From assembly GCF_000482385.1 (NCBI RefSeq), contig NZ_AXVD01000011.1:1-64000 (forward strand): a stretch of 64,000 nucleotides of DNA. Direction: 5' to 3'. The position numbers were made by a program, and so were the translations under genes. Under the pieces are notes generated by a model. That model saw nothing but the letters and a program-made list of their open reading frames with translations. It was not told the DNA's origin and searched no databases. The DNA comes from Nocardia sp. CNY236 (GTDB taxonomy: Bacteria > Actinomycetota > Actinomycetes > Mycobacteriales > Mycobacteriaceae). Position 1 is the stretch's first letter. Each line of letters starts with the position of its first letter. This document shows positions 25,084 to 35,652 of this stretch, piece by piece.

Positions 25084-26379
25084 GTGACGCAGACGATCGC
25101 TTCGGTCAATTCTCAGCCTCTCGACGAGCTCGATCCGGAGCTCGCTGCCGCATTGGCAGGCGAGCTCGCCCGCGAACGCGACACCCTCGAGATGATCGCT
25201 TCGGAGAATTTCGTGCCCCGGGCCGTGTTGCAGGCGCAGGGCAGCGTCCTCACCAACAAGTACGCCGAGGGCTACCCGGGCCGGCGCTACTACGGTGGCT
25301 GCGAGCATGTCGATGTCGTGGAGAATTTGGCGCGCGAGCGTGCCAAGGAACTCTTCGGCGCCGAATTCGCCAATGTTCAGCCGCACTCCGGCGCCCAGGC
25401 GAACGCCGCGGTGCTGATGGCGCTGATGGATCCCGGTGAAAAATTGCTCGGCCTGGACTTGGCCCACGGCGGGCACCTCACCCACGGTATGCGGCTGAAC
25501 TTCTCGGGTCGGCTCTACGAGGTGCACTCCTACGGAGTGAGCGAACGCGATCACCGCATCGACATGGACGAAGTGCGCGCCACCGCGCTCGAGACGCGCC
25601 CGAAGGTGATCGTGGCCGGCTGGTCGGCCTACCCGCGTCAACAGGACTTCGCGGCCTTCCGCGCCATCGCCGACGAGGTCGGGGCCTACCTGTGGGTGGA
25701 TATGGCGCACTTCGCCGGCTTGGTCGCCGCCGGCTTGCATCCATCGCCGGTCCCCTACGCCGACGTCGTGTCCTCGACCGTGCACAAGACTCTGGGCGGT
25801 CCGCGCTCCGGCCTGATCATGGCCAAACAGGAGTTCGCCAAGAAGTTGAACAGTGCGGTGTTCCCCGGTCAGCAGGGCGGTCCGCTCATGCACGCCATCG
25901 CCGCCAAGGCCGTCGCGCTGAAGATCGCCGGGACCGAGGAGTTCAAGAACCGACAGGAACGCACCCTGTCCGGCGCGAAGCTGCTCGCCGAGCGGCTCAC
26001 TGCCGCCGATGTCGCCGACAAGGGCATCTCCGTGCTCACCGGCGGCACCGACGTTCATCTGGTGCTGGTCGACCTGCGCAACTCCGAGCTCGACGGCCAG
26101 CAAGGCGAAGACCTGCTGCACCAGATCGGGATCACCGTCAACCGAAACGCCGTTCCGTTCGACCCGCGCCCGCCGATGGTCACCTCCGGACTGCGCATCG
26201 GTACCGCTGCGCTGGCTACCCGCGGCTTCGGTGACAGCGAGTTCACCGAAGTCGCCGACATCGTCGCCACCGCCTTGGCCGGCGGCTCGGACCCGGATAC
26301 GCTGCGGGCTCGGGTGAGTGCGCTGGCCAAGGCCGTTCCGCTCTACGACGGCCTCGAAGACTGGCGCCTGCTGGGCTGA
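25084..26379 (+). CDS. glyA: Serine hydroxymethyltransferase
   Basis: 431 residues, GTG start. All signature segments are present: [58 protein letters not shown], and the PLP lysine K235 in [14 protein letters not shown]. It interconverts serine and glycine with tetrahydrofolate, the main one-carbon source. Collinear with Rv1093. A strong hairpin terminator follows the stop. Confidence 0.97.
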   Translation: MTQTIASVNSQPLDELDPELAAALAGELARERDTLEMIASENFVPRAVLQAQGSVLTNKYAEGYPGRRYYGGCEHVDVVENLARERAKELFGAEFANVQPHSGAQANAAVLMALMDPGEKLLGLDLAHGGHLTHGMRLNFSGRLYEVHSYGVSERDHRIDMDEVRATALETRPKVIVAGWSAYPRQQDFAAFRAIADEVGAYLWVDMAHFAGLVAAGLHPSPVPYADVVSSTVHKTLGGPRSGLIMAKQEFAKKLNSAVFPGQQGGPLMHAIAAKAVALKIAGTEEFKNRQERTLSGAKLLAERLTAADVADKGISVLTGGTDVHLVLVDLRNSELDGQQGEDLLHQIGITVNRNAVPFDPRPPMVTSGLRIGTAALATRGFGDSEFTEVADIVATALAGGSDPDTLRARVSALAKAVPLYDGLEDWRLLG

Positions 26380-26388
26380 CCCGATCCG

Positions 26389-26420
26389 ATTCCGGCCTGC
26401 GCAGCAGCGCATGCCGGAAT
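26389..26420 (+). terminator. Hairpin terminator after glyA
   Basis: ATTCCGGC (26389-26396) pairs with GCCGGAAT (26413-26420), and inside it TGCGC pairs with GCGCA around an AGCA loop. This gives 13 pairs with one mismatch, 9 bp after the glyA stop. There is no long T-tract. Confidence 0.7.
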
Positions 26421-26488
26421 GGTCCGGCCAGCGAGCGCGCCGCGCTCGAGTTTCTGCGGCCATGGCGCGAGCTGCCTATGCTCGAGCT

Positions 26489-26911
26489 ATGACCGACGAA
26501 TCCGAGCCCACCCGGGATGCGATCACCACGGTGCGGGAGCTGTTCGTGGCGCTGGAGAAGGGCGAGCCTGAAGCGGTGGTCGAACTGCTGCATCCGGATA
26601 TCGTCTGGAAGAACACCTCGCTGCCCGACGTCGAAGGTATCCGTTGGGTCGGCGCGATCATGCGTGGTCTGCGCCTGGGTTGGCTCGGGTTCGAGTTCGA
26701 CATGCGCCATGTCGCTGCCGACGGCAATGTGGTGCTCATCGACCGCATCGACTACCTGCGGCTCGGCCGGGTGCGTGCCAAGTTCTGGGTGGCCGGCACC
26801 TACGAGGTGCGCGACGGTCGAATCATCCTCTGGTACGACCACTTCAGTCTGGGAAGCATGGCGCTGGGTATCCTCGTCGGCCTCTGGCACGCGATGATCC
26901 GCCGTCGCTGA
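26489..26911 (+). CDS. Limonene-1,2-epoxide hydrolase-like (SnoaL-fold) protein
   Basis: 140 residues with the NTF2-like fold pattern TTVRELFVALEKGEPEAVVE at the start. The epoxide hydrolase catalytic set is visible: Arg and Asp in DRIDYL (R-x-D) and the later Asp in LWYDHF. The family opens epoxides with a single water-activating step. The physiological substrate is unknown. The start ATG 26489 follows the glyA terminator; it is probably a separate unit. Confidence 0.72.
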   Translation: MTDESEPTRDAITTVRELFVALEKGEPEAVVELLHPDIVWKNTSLPDVEGIRWVGAIMRGLRLGWLGFEFDMRHVAADGNVVLIDRIDYLRLGRVRAKFWVAGTYEVRDGRIILWYDHFSLGSMALGILVGLWHAMIRRR

Positions 26912-26917
26912 TCCGGC

Positions 26918-27190
26918 TCAGGAGTGCTGAATGAGGTACTCCAGATACACCGGTCGCAACACCTCGGCGACCGCGCCGTCGCCCGCGTGGATGTAGTCGT
27001 TGATCATGGGCAGAACAAATTTGATGTCCGCCTCGCTCTCGCCGAGATTGCCCGCAGCGGCCTCCGCGGCGGGGATCGAGGTGAGCAGGCGCCACAGAAA
27101 TTTCACATCGCCGCGGCGCACGGCCACCCTGATCGCACGGTCGTGCAGTTCTTTCGACGACAGCGCCGCCAGCTCCTGTTCACTGGGCAT
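26918..27190 (-). CDS. Conserved actinobacterial protein of unknown function (90 aa)
   Basis: 90 residues, helical and acidic: MPSEQELAALSSKELHDRAI at the start, DVKFLWRLLTSIPAAEAAAG in the middle, and EVLRPVYLEYLIQHS at the end. I recognise the pattern as recurring in actinobacteria but know no function. The ATG at 27190 is the first plausible start. Convergent with the epoxide hydrolase-like gene, with only 6 bp between stops. Confidence 0.65.
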   Translation of the reverse strand: MPSEQELAALSSKELHDRAIRVAVRRGDVKFLWRLLTSIPAAEAAAGNLGESEADIKFVLPMINDYIHAGDGAVAEVLRPVYLEYLIQHS

Positions 27191-27372
27191 ATCAGCGACT
27201 CTAACCGTCGGCTCGGACGCTCGCGACCATGCGATGAATCGCGCCGCCATAGCAGGATTGCCCGCCGACGCCGATCGAGCCCGGCCCGCGCAACGCTGCG
27301 GTTTACGACAAATTCACGGACCGGCTTTTGCTTCGCCGGGCGCACACGCGCGGTTCACAGGTAGCGTCGGGT

Positions 27373-27465
27373 ATGCGGGCCGCGGCGGTGTGGCTCGTAC
27401 GGGAGGTCCTGACCGTGGCTGAGCTTTCGGTGCGAGGGGCCGGCGCCCGGCCCTGGCGGCACTGA
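27373..27465 (+). CDS. Possible 30-aa small ORF upstream of the PIN-PhoH gene
   Basis: ATG 27373 to TGA 27463-27465 encodes a short peptide beginning [15 protein letters not shown] and ending in RPWRH. M. tuberculosis phoH2 is reported to be preceded by a small antitoxin-like gene (phoAT), which makes a small ORF here worth recording. There is no strong ribosome-binding site, and the C-terminal codons lie in the GGCCGG hairpin, so it could be chance. Confidence 0.25.
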   Translation: MRAAAVWLVREVLTVAELSVRGAGARPWRH

Positions 27466-27507
27466 CGGCACCGTCGGGTCGACAGGACGGACCGGTCCAG
27501 CGAGACC

Positions 27508-27529
27508 GTTCGTGCGAGTTCGCACGAAC
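27508..27529. promoter_or_regulatory. Perfect 22-bp palindrome before the phoH2 ribosome-binding site
   Basis: GTTCGTGCGA-GT-TCGCACGAAC, 10 of 10 pairs, ends 2 bp before GAGGAG and 15 bp before the GTG start. It could be a repressor site or an mRNA hairpin. The half-site order is the reverse of actinobacterial LexA boxes (CGAAC-n4-GTTCG), so I do not call it an SOS box. Confidence 0.65.
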
Positions 27530-27544
27530 ACAGAGGAGCCCACC

Positions 27545-28930
27545 GTGACTGATGCACGCTCCGTATCCGCTCCCTCGGCGCACTCCCGCTCCGCAGCAGG
27601 CGCAGCCGCCGTGAAGGGAGCCAGCCCCTCTCCCAGGCCCGGAAAGGCATTCGTCCTCGACACCTCGGTGTTGTTGTCGGATCCCTGGTCCTTCACCAGG
27701 TTCGGCGAACACGACGTCGTACTACCCCTGGTGGTCATCGGTGAGCTCGAATCCAAGCGACACCACCATGAAATCGGCTGGTTCGCGAGGGAAGCGCTGC
27801 GCAATCTGGACGACCTGCGGCTGCAGTACGGCCGATTGGACCAGCGGGTTCCGATCGGCACCGAAGGGGGGACATTGCAGGTGGAACTCAACCACACCGA
27901 CCCCGCGGTCCTTCCGGCCGGTTTTCGTACCGACACCAACGACTCTCGTATCCTGGCCTGCGCGCTCAATCTGGCAGCCGAGGGCCGCGACGTGGTGTTG
28001 GTGTCCAAAGATGTCCCGTTGCGGGTCACCGCCAGCGCGGTCGGTTTGTCCGCCGACGAATACCACGCGCAAGACGTGATCACCTCCGGATGGGTCGGCA
28101 TGGTGGAGGTGGATGTCAGCGCTGCCCAGGTCGGTCAGCTCTATGCCGAATCGGTGATCGACCTCGACGACGCCCGAGAATTGCCCTGTCACACCGGTAT
28201 CCGGTTGCTCGGGGGCAGCGCCAGCGCGCTCGGTCGTGTCACCCCGGACAAGCGGGTGCGGCTGGTGCGCGAGCGAGAGGCGTTCGGCTTGCACGGTCGT
28301 TCCGCCGAACAGCGGGTCGCGCTGGATTTGTTGTTGGACGAGAAGGTCGGCATCGTGTCGCTCGGCGGTCGGGCCGGCACAGGCAAGTCGGCGCTGGCGT
28401 TGACCGCTGGCCTGGAGGCGGTGTTGGAGCGTCGTACGCAGCGCAAGGTGGTGGTCTTCCGTCCGCTGTACGCCGTCGGCGGCCAAAACCTGGGCTATCT
28501 GCCCGGTACCGAGAGCGAGAAGATGGGGCCGTGGGCACAGGCGGTCTTCGATACGCTCGACGGGCTGGCGAGCCGCGAAGTGATGGACGAGGTGCTCGGT
28601 CGCGGCATGTTGGAGGTGTTGCCGCTGACCCATATTCGCGGCCGGTCGCTGCACGATTCGTTCGTGATCGTCGACGAAGCACAATCACTGGAGCGCAATG
28701 TGTTGCTCACGGTGCTCAGCCGGCTCGGAACCGGGTCGCGGGTGGTGCTCACCCACGATGTCGCCCAGCGTGACAATCTCCGGGTGGGTCGGTACGACGG
28801 CGTCGCGGCGGTGATCGAGAAGCTCAAAGGGCACCCGCTTTTCGCACACATCACCTTGAGTCGTAGTGAGCGTTCGCCGATCGCGGCGCTGGTCACGGAA
28901 ATGTTGGAGGAATACGGTCCCAACCTCTGA
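27545..28930 (+). CDS. phoH2: PIN-PhoH fusion RNase/helicase (PhoH2, Rv1095 homologue)
   Basis: 461 residues. N-terminal PIN nuclease domain (about 35-160) with [11 protein letters not shown] (D39) and later Asp in [12 protein letters not shown]-terminal PhoH P-loop domain with [11 protein letters not shown] (about 275) and Walker [12 protein letters not shown]. PhoH2 proteins unwind and cut RNA in an ATP-dependent way. GTG 27545 follows GAGGAG by 7 bases. The perfect palindrome directly upstream suggests tight local control. Collinear with the M. tuberculosis block. Confidence 0.92.
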   Translation: MTDARSVSAPSAHSRSAAGAAAVKGASPSPRPGKAFVLDTSVLLSDPWSFTRFGEHDVVLPLVVIGELESKRHHHEIGWFAREALRNLDDLRLQYGRLDQRVPIGTEGGTLQVELNHTDPAVLPAGFRTDTNDSRILACALNLAAEGRDVVLVSKDVPLRVTASAVGLSADEYHAQDVITSGWVGMVEVDVSAAQVGQLYAESVIDLDDARELPCHTGIRLLGGSASALGRVTPDKRVRLVREREAFGLHGRSAEQRVALDLLLDEKVGIVSLGGRAGTGKSALALTAGLEAVLERRTQRKVVVFRPLYAVGGQNLGYLPGTESEKMGPWAQAVFDTLDGLASREVMDEVLGRGMLEVLPLTHIRGRSLHDSFVIVDEAQSLERNVLLTVLSRLGTGSRVVLTHDVAQRDNLRVGRYDGVAAVIEKLKGHPLFAHITLSRSERSPIAALVTEMLEEYGPNL

Positions 28931-29114
28931 TTCGGGCGCGTCGTCCAGCGACGTGTAGCAGGGCGTGTTCGGCGAGTAGTATCCGCCGCAATAGCTGTTC
29001 GATATGGCCCGGTGATCAATGGGCGCTCACCGGGCTGTCGCCGACAACTGCCCAGGCTACGAGCCGCGTCATGGCGATCGCGGTGTGCCAGTAGCCCAGT
29101 GCGAGAGGATGGAC

Positions 29115-29666
29115 ATGCACCACTTCGCTCGACGAACGGCTGGCTTGACTGTGGCACTGACTGCGACCGGGCTGGTCGTGGCTGGTTGCGCGGAGGGCGA
29201 CGACGATGCCGCCCGCCCGGCCGACCTGGTGCTCACCGGTGCAGCCGCTGCCGCGCCGACACCCGGGGGCGAAGCGGGCGCCCCCGGCGCCGTGGGCGCG
29301 GAGGAGACCAGGATCGTGACGGCGGACGGTGAAATCACCGTCTCAGGTGATATTTACCACAAATTCGTTCGCAGCGGCGGTCCGGCAGGTCCGCTCGGCC
29401 TGCCGCTGGGAGCCGAAGAGAGTGGCCCCGACGCCGGCGAATACCAGCACTTCGCCGGCGGCACGATCTATGCGGCCCGGGGCGCCGAGCCGTATATCGT
29501 CTGGGGCGAGATTCGCAAAGCATGGGAGGAGATCGGCGGCGCGAAAGGGAAACTCGGCCACCCGATCAGTGACGAGTACGACATCCCCGGCGGTAAGCGC
29601 AGCGATTTCGCCGGCGGCATCATCATGTGGGTGGATGGCGACATCACCATCAGGCCGAAGTTGTGA
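29115..29666 (+). CDS. LGFP-repeat lipoprotein
   Basis: 183 residues. A signal peptide ends at the lipobox LVVAGC (Cys about residue 23), followed by a low-complexity Ala/Gly/Pro linker and then about two LGFP-type repeats: GPAGPLGLPLGAEE and KGKLGHPISDEYDIPGG. LGFP repeats attach proteins to the arabinogalactan/mycolate wall in mycolic-acid bacteria. I chose ATG 29115 because GAGAGG lies 6 bases before it; ATG 29109 is adjacent but too close. A strong terminator begins on its stop codon. Confidence 0.8.
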   Translation: MHHFARRTAGLTVALTATGLVVAGCAEGDDDAARPADLVLTGAAAAAPTPGGEAGAPGAVGAEETRIVTADGEITVSGDIYHKFVRSGGPAGPLGLPLGAEESGPDAGEYQHFAGGTIYAARGAEPYIVWGEIRKAWEEIGGAKGKLGHPISDEYDIPGGKRSDFAGGIIMWVDGDITIRPKL

Positions 29667-29698
29667 CCCCGCGGTGGGGATACCCCGCCGCGGGTCAC
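29663..29698 (+). terminator. Hairpin terminator on the LGFP lipoprotein stop
   Basis: GTGACCC and GCGG pair with CCGC and GGGTCAC across one extra C, and GGGG/CCCC pair inside. The stem starts at the stop codon (TGA 29664-29666). Confidence 0.65.
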
Positions 29699-29781
29699 GG
29701 CCGCATCTCCTCCGGTGCAGGTTGTCGATGGATCGTGTCCATTTCTTCCCGTCATGCCAGTCGAGCCGCTAGGTTGTTCCG

Positions 29782-30639
29782 GTGCACACTCTCCTGACCG
29801 ACCGTGAACTTCTCGAAACGTTGGCCGTGGACGTCGAAGTGATTCTGCGCACACATGTCGACACCGCCGAGGGATGGCAGCCACACGACTTCGTGCCGTG
29901 GGACCAGGGGCGAAACTTTGCCTTCCTCGGCGGCGACGACTGGACGCCGGAGCAGTCCGAGCTCAGCGATACCGCCAAGCTCGCGCTGACGGTGTCCGTT
30001 CTGGTGGCCGACAACCTGCCGGCATATCACCGTGAAGTCGGAAAGCACATGCGTTCGGGTCCCTGGTGGCGCTGGGTCGGCCGATGGACGGCCGAGGAAA
30101 ACCGCCACGCGATCATGATTCGCGACTACCTCGTGGTCACCAGAGCAGTCGATCCGGAGGAATTGGAGCGGCTGCGCATGGTGCACATGACGAAGGGCTT
30201 CCGCCGCCCCGCGATGCACCTTCTCGATGCGGTCGCCAACTGCGCGTTCGAAGAGGCCGCCAGCGCGATTCGGCACCGCAATATCGCGGCCCTCGGGGAG
30301 AACCCTCAGGTCACCGCGATCGCCGAACGGATTGCGCGCGATGACGAAATTCAGTCGGCGTTGTTCGCTGATCTGGTCGCCGCGGCATTCGACCGGGCGC
30401 CCGACCAGACCATGCGTGCCGTCGCCGATCGGGTGGCCGACTTCCAGATCCCCACGGTGACGCTGGCCGACGGCCGCACCAGTGACGAGATGTTGGCCGA
30501 GGTCGGGGTCTACGATCGCGCGCAGGAAGGCGCGCTGGTGTTCGCACCGCTGTTGCGCCGGTGGAACGTGTTCACCCGCACCGATTTCGGACCCGAGGGC
30601 GAACTGGCGCGCGCCGAACTGAGCGAATTGCGCGACTGA
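29782..30639 (+). CDS. desA2: Acyl-ACP desaturase homologue DesA2-like (Rv1094)
   Basis: 285 residues, GTG start, of the ferritin-like fatty-acid desaturase fold. The first diiron motif is intact: WTAEENRHAIMIRDYLV with E106 and H109. The second, normally E-x-x-H, reads DDEIQSALF, so the His is Ser192, and an early Glu position reads ADNLP. The same kind of departure is known for mycobacterial DesA2, so it may not be a normal diiron desaturase. Mycobacterial DesA proteins act in mycolic acid synthesis. Here the gene follows phoH2, whereas in M. tuberculosis it precedes it. Confidence 0.85.
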   Translation: MHTLLTDRELLETLAVDVEVILRTHVDTAEGWQPHDFVPWDQGRNFAFLGGDDWTPEQSELSDTAKLALTVSVLVADNLPAYHREVGKHMRSGPWWRWVGRWTAEENRHAIMIRDYLVVTRAVDPEELERLRMVHMTKGFRRPAMHLLDAVANCAFEEAASAIRHRNIAALGENPQVTAIAERIARDDEIQSALFADLVAAAFDRAPDQTMRAVADRVADFQIPTVTLADGRTSDEMLAEVGVYDRAQEGALVFAPLLRRWNVFTRTDFGPEGELARAELSELRD

Positions 30640-30651
30640 GCGCCCCGAATG

Positions 30652-30664
30652 CCCCGGCCCGGGG
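30652..30664. terminator. GC-rich hairpin between convergent desA2 and fumC
   Basis: CCCC-GGCCC-GGGG sits 13 bp after the desA2 stop and 24 bp after the fumC stop. It may serve both genes; the stem is short. Confidence 0.35.
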
Positions 30665-30687
30665 AACACTCGGCCCAGGGAATGCGC

Positions 30688-32091
<1,404 letters not shown>

Positions 32092-32197
32092 ACCTCCGAC
32101 CCTATGCCGCGGCCATCGGCCCTCGGATCGCCACCCTGAACAACTCGCGCTACCGCCCCGGTGCGGTGAATCCGGACCATCCCCCGGGGTCCGAGAT

Positions 32198-33241
32198 CTA
32201 CGGCATCGGCGGGACCGCGTGCTCGTCGCCGATGAAGTCGACCGACGAATACTCGTGCAGCTTGGTCAAGCGGTGGTAGGCGTCGATCATGCGGACCGTA
32301 CCCGATTTGGAGCGCATCACGATCGAATGCGTCGAGGCGCCGCCGCCGAAGTAGCGCACACCGCGCAGCAGGTCGCCATCGGTGACCCCGGTGGCGGAGA
32401 AGAAGACGTTCTCCCCGGAGACCAGATCCTCGGTCCGCAGCACGCGGTCGAGGTCGTGCCCGGCGTCGATGGCTTTCTGCCGCTCTTCGTCGTCTTTCGG
32501 GGCGAGCGTGGCCTGCAGCGCGCCGCCCATACACCGCATGGCAGCCGCGGCGATGATGCCCTCGGGGGTGCCACCGATGCCGACCAGGATGTCGGTGCCG
32601 GAGTCCGGGCGTGCGGCGGCGATCGCGCCCGCGACATCGCCATCGGAGATCAGGCGAATGCGAGCCCCGGCATCACGGACCTGCTGAATGAGCTCCGCAT
32701 GTCGGGGACGGTCCAGGATACAGACGGTCAGGTCGGACTTCGACGAGTTCTTGGCCTTGGCGACCCGGTTGATGTTCTCGCCGATCGGAGCCGAGATGTC
32801 GATGACGTCGGCGGCATCCGGGCCGACGGCGATCTTGTGCATGTAGAACACCGCGGACGGGTCGAACATCGAGCCCCGTTCGGCGACCGCCAGCACGGAG
32901 ATCGCGCCGGCCGAGCCCTTGGACATCAGGGTCGTCCCATCGATCGGGTCCACGGCGAAGTCCACCTCCGGGCCGGTGCCGTCGCCCACGGCCTCGCCGT
33001 TGTACAGCATCGGCGCTTCGTCCTTCTCCCCTTCGCCGATCACCACGACACCGCGCATGGACACCGAGCTGACCAGCTGTCGCATGGCATCGACCGCGGC
33101 CCCGTCGCCCCCCTCCTTGTCACCGCGTCCGACCCACCGGCCCGCGGCCATCGCGCCGGCCTCGGTCACGCGGACCAACTCGAGCGCGAGATTTCGGTCG
33201 GGCGCCTCGCGGCGGCTCGCTGTCGGGGAAGTTGCCGTCAT
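32198..33241 (-). CDS. glpX: Class II fructose-1,6-bisphosphatase (GlpX)
   Basis: 347 residues. [17 protein letters not shown] and [14 protein letters not shown] form the metal- and phosphate-binding site of lithium-sensitive phosphatases; [15 protein letters not shown] is the GlpX signature. It is the main gluconeogenic FBPase in mycobacteria. The ATG at 33241 has AGGAGG nine bases before it, which decides against longer in-frame starts. Upstream lies a palindromic tandem repeat shared with the divergent DUF4245 gene. Confidence 0.95.
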   Translation of the reverse strand: MTATSPTASRREAPDRNLALELVRVTEAGAMAAGRWVGRGDKEGGDGAAVDAMRQLVSSVSMRGVVVIGEGEKDEAPMLYNGEAVGDGTGPEVDFAVDPIDGTTLMSKGSAGAISVLAVAERGSMFDPSAVFYMHKIAVGPDAADVIDISAPIGENINRVAKAKNSSKSDLTVCILDRPRHAELIQQVRDAGARIRLISDGDVAGAIAAARPDSGTDILVGIGGTPEGIIAAAAMRCMGGALQATLAPKDDEERQKAIDAGHDLDRVLRTEDLVSGENVFFSATGVTDGDLLRGVRYFGGGASTHSIVMRSKSGTVRMIDAYHRLTKLHEYSSVDFIGDEHAVPPMP

Positions 33242-33300
33242 AGCGGGTGCCTCCTGTGTCGGTGGGTACCGATCGATTGTCTCATTCGATTTGGCACGGT

Positions 33301-33408
33301 CGTACACCCCTGAGTGGCACCGGGTGCTTGCGCCCCTGTGTGGCACCGGGTGCTTGCGCCCTGAGTGCACCGGGTGCGTACACCGCTCCGAGTGATACGG
33401 GGTGCTCG
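33301..33408. repeat. Tandem array of palindrome-containing units between glpX and DUF4245
   Basis: Three units share CTG(A/T)GTGGCACCGGGTGC followed in two of them by TTGCGCCC; a fourth is degenerate. Each of the first three contains the perfect palindrome GCACC-G-GGTGC (33317-33327, 33343-33353, 33367-33377), spaced 26 and 24 bp apart. It sits in the divergent promoter region. It could be a multi-site operator or a decayed repeat. Too few and too irregular for CRISPR, with no spacers. Confidence 0.75.
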
Positions 33409-33441
33409 GCCTCCAGCTGGCGGGGAGTGGATACTGAGAGC

Positions 33442-34008
33442 GTGTCGAACCAGAAGCCGCGCATCATGAACGATTATCGGGATCTGTTCTGGTCCCTGAT
33501 CCCGTTGGTGTTGCTCGCCGTGGTGTTCGCAGGACTGGCCAGCCAGTGCAGTTTCGCGGCGAACGGACCGACACAAGGCCAGATTCCGCACTTCGACGTG
33601 CGGGCGGCGCTCACCGCCGACGCGCGCACCCTGCCGTTCCCGATCCGACATCCGGTCGTGCCCGCGGAATGGACACCCAACTCCGGCAGCCGCGAGTCCA
33701 TCGGCGGGACCGGAGGCGGACCGGTGAGCACCGTGGGATACCTCACCGAGCAGGGCACCTACATGCGATTCACCCAGAGCAGCGCGACCGAAGAGGCGCT
33801 GTCGCGGTTCGAGCTCGGGTCGCGGTATGCCAGCGGTACCGAGAAGATCGCCGCCCAGCAGTGGACGGTCTACGCCGAGCCGGGTGCGGAGACCGCGTGG
33901 ATCGCCGATTTCGGCCGGTCTCGGGTGCTGATCACCGGTGCGGGCGACCAGGCAGCGTTCACCACGCTCGCCACGGCGATCACCGCCGCCGAGCCGCTAC
34001 GACCCTGA
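33442..34008 (+). CDS. DUF4245 membrane-anchored protein (Rv1100 homologue)
   Basis: 188 residues. One N-terminal transmembrane helix ([17 protein letters not shown], about 17-33) is followed by an extracytoplasmic domain containing [13 protein letters not shown] and ending in an [15 protein letters not shown] pattern. Function unknown. GTG 33442 gives the short basic N-terminus typical of the family; ATG 33466 is an alternative. Convergent with xseB. Confidence 0.82.
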   Translation: MSNQKPRIMNDYRDLFWSLIPLVLLAVVFAGLASQCSFAANGPTQGQIPHFDVRAALTADARTLPFPIRHPVVPAEWTPNSGSRESIGGTGGGPVSTVGYLTEQGTYMRFTQSSATEEALSRFELGSRYASGTEKIAAQQWTVYAEPGAETAWIADFGRSRVLITGAGDQAAFTTLATAITAAEPLRP

Positions 34009-34036
34009 ACCTGCGGCCGTGGTGTCGGCGTGCTCG

Positions 34037-34312
34037 CTATTGCTGTCGCTCCAGGTCACTACGGTGCAGCGCGTCCGCAACTCGCTTGCGGGCGCCGGCC
34101 AGATGCTGTTCACAGCGGTTGGCCAGCGCTTCGCCGCGTTCCCACAAGGCGAGCGATTCGTCCAGGTCGAGACCGCCCTGTTCGAGCAGTCGCACCACCT
34201 CGACCAGTTCGTCGCGGGCGCGTTCGTAGCCGAAATCGGCGATTTCGGCCAGCTCACCGCTCGGATCGGCTCCTGCCGCGCTGGTATCGGTGGACTCGCC
34301 GGACTCGGCCAC
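34037..34312 (-). CDS. xseB: Exodeoxyribonuclease VII small subunit
   Basis: 91 residues, GTG start. The conserved XseB core is visible: [40 protein letters not shown], then a short basic tail. It joins XseA to form exonuclease VII, which degrades single-stranded DNA. The gene starts 2 bp after the xseA stop, so the two are co-transcribed. Collinear with Rv1107c. Confidence 0.93.
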   Translation of the reverse strand: MAESGESTDTSAAGADPSGELAEIADFGYERARDELVEVVRLLEQGGLDLDESLALWERGEALANRCEQHLAGARKRVADALHRSDLERQQ

Positions 34313-34314
34313 GA

Positions 34315-35652
34315 TCAGTTCCTCCCGGGATCGGTGTTCGTTGCGCCCGCCGCCTGTGCACCGAGCGCCTCGGAGCCGAGCGCAGCAGCCGTGATCGCGC
34401 CATCGGTGACCCGGACGCGCAGTTGGCTGCCTGGAGGCGCATCGTCGATAGAGCGCACCACGTGCCGTTGTGGGCCGGTGACGCGCTGTACGACAGCGTA
34501 ACCACGGGCCAGCGTCGCCGCCGGGCCCACCGCGGTCAGCTTCTCCCGCAGGTGCGCCGTGGTGGTGGATTCGGTGCGCACGAGTAGCTCGGCGCTGCGG
34601 CGCGCTGCGGTGCGCAACCGCTCGATCTCGTCGTGGCGGTGACCGATATCGCGCAGCGGGTCGGCGAGCACGGGCCGAGATCGCACGTGGGTGAGCGTGG
34701 CGTTCTCTCGGTCCACCCAGCCGCGCAACGCCGCGGCGGCGCGGGCGCGCAGGTCTCGGACATCCGACAGTTCGGCAGCCGCGTCCGGCACCACGCGTTT
34801 GGCGGCATCGGTGGGGGTGGCCGCCCGCAGGTCGGCGACGAAATCGGTCAGCGGGTTGTCGGGTTCGTGGCCGATCGCGCTCACGATCGGGGTGGTGGCC
34901 GCCACGATGGCGCGGCACAGCGCCTCGTCGGAGAAGGGCAGCAGGTCTTCGACGCTGCCGCCGCCGCGTGCGAGCACGATCACGTCCACGGTCGCGTCGC
35001 GATCGAGCTCGGTCAACGCGGTGAGGATCTGCGGTACCGCCGAGGGACCCTGCACAGCGGTATTTCGGATCTCGAAACGTACTGCGGGCCAACGGTTTCG
35101 CGCGACGGCGAGGATGTCGCGCTCTGCGGCGCTCGCGCGACCGGTGATCAGGCCGATCGTCGCGGGCAGGAAGGGAATCGAGCGCTTGAGCCGGGGATCG
35201 AACAAGCCTTCCGCGTCCAGCAGTGCTTTCAGGCGTTCGATGCGGGCCAGCAGTTCACCGACACCGACCGGGCGAATCTCGATGACGCGCAACGAAATCG
35301 TGCCGCGTCCGGTGAAGAAGGACAGTTTGCCGTAGACCACCACCCGGCTGCCTTCGTGCAATGGGACGGGGGAGTCGCGGACGAGATTCGGATCGCAGGT
35401 CAGCGACAGCGACATGTCCGCGGAGGGGTCGCGCAGTACCAGGAATGCGGTGCGTGTGCCGGGCCGCAGGTTGATCTGGGTGATCTGCCCCTCCACCCAG
35501 ATGCTGCCGAGTCGGTCGATCCACTGGGCGACCTTGACGGCCACCGAGCGCACCGGCCAGGGATGCTCGGCAGAATTGGCCGGTGCGCCAACGGGTTGGC
35601 CGGGGGCCTGCCGGCCAACCGTGGACGACGGAGGGTTCCGGGGATCGGTCAC
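34315..35652 (-). CDS. xseA: Exodeoxyribonuclease VII large subunit
   Basis: 445 residues. N-terminal OB fold (about 30-125) with [24 protein letters not shown], then the catalytic domain with [34 protein letters not shown] and [18 protein letters not shown], and a coiled-coil C-terminus. It cuts single-stranded DNA from both ends. The start overlaps the upstream gene's stop by 4 nt; operon order is Rv1109c-like, xseA, xseB. Confidence 0.95.
   Translation of the reverse strand: MTDPRNPPSSTVGRQAPGQPVGAPANSAEHPWPVRSVAVKVAQWIDRLGSIWVEGQITQINLRPGTRTAFLVLRDPSADMSLSLTCDPNLVRDSPVPLHEGSRVVVYGKLSFFTGRGTISLRVIEIRPVGVGELLARIERLKALLDAEGLFDPRLKRSIPFLPATIGLITGRASAAERDILAVARNRWPAVRFEIRNTAVQGPSAVPQILTALTELDRDATVDVIVLARGGGSVEDLLPFSDEALCRAIVAATTPIVSAIGHEPDNPLTDFVADLRAATPTDAAKRVVPDAAAELSDVRDLRARAAAALRGWVDRENATLTHVRSRPVLADPLRDIGHRHDEIERLRTAARRSAELLVRTESTTTAHLREKLTAVGPAATLARGYAVVQRVTGPQRHVVRSIDDAPPGSQLRVRVTDGAITAAALGSEALGAQAAGATNTDPGRN

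Larger units (their letters stand above)
27191..27544. other. 354-bp divergent intergenic region upstream of the PIN-PhoH gene
   Basis: It holds promoters for the 90-aa gene and for the PIN-PhoH gene, a 30-codon open frame (27373-27465), a GGCCGG-CGC-CCGGCC hairpin at 27438-27452 and the perfect 22-bp palindrome at 27508-27529. The first ~170 bp contain nothing I recognise. Confidence 0.6.

Noticed and set aside
24025..26463. An 812-codon minus-strand open frame
   Set aside because: It is antisense to the DUF885 and glyA genes, both with clear family signatures, and its own translation is low-complexity without motifs.
27508..27529. LexA/SOS box before phoH2
   Set aside because: Half-sites are GTTCG...CGAAC, the reverse order and a wider spacing than the actinobacterial SOS box CGAAC-n4-GTTCG.
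33301..33408. CRISPR-like array
   Set aside because: Units are directly adjacent without unique spacers, irregular in length (24-29 bp), only about four in number, and no cas genes are near.
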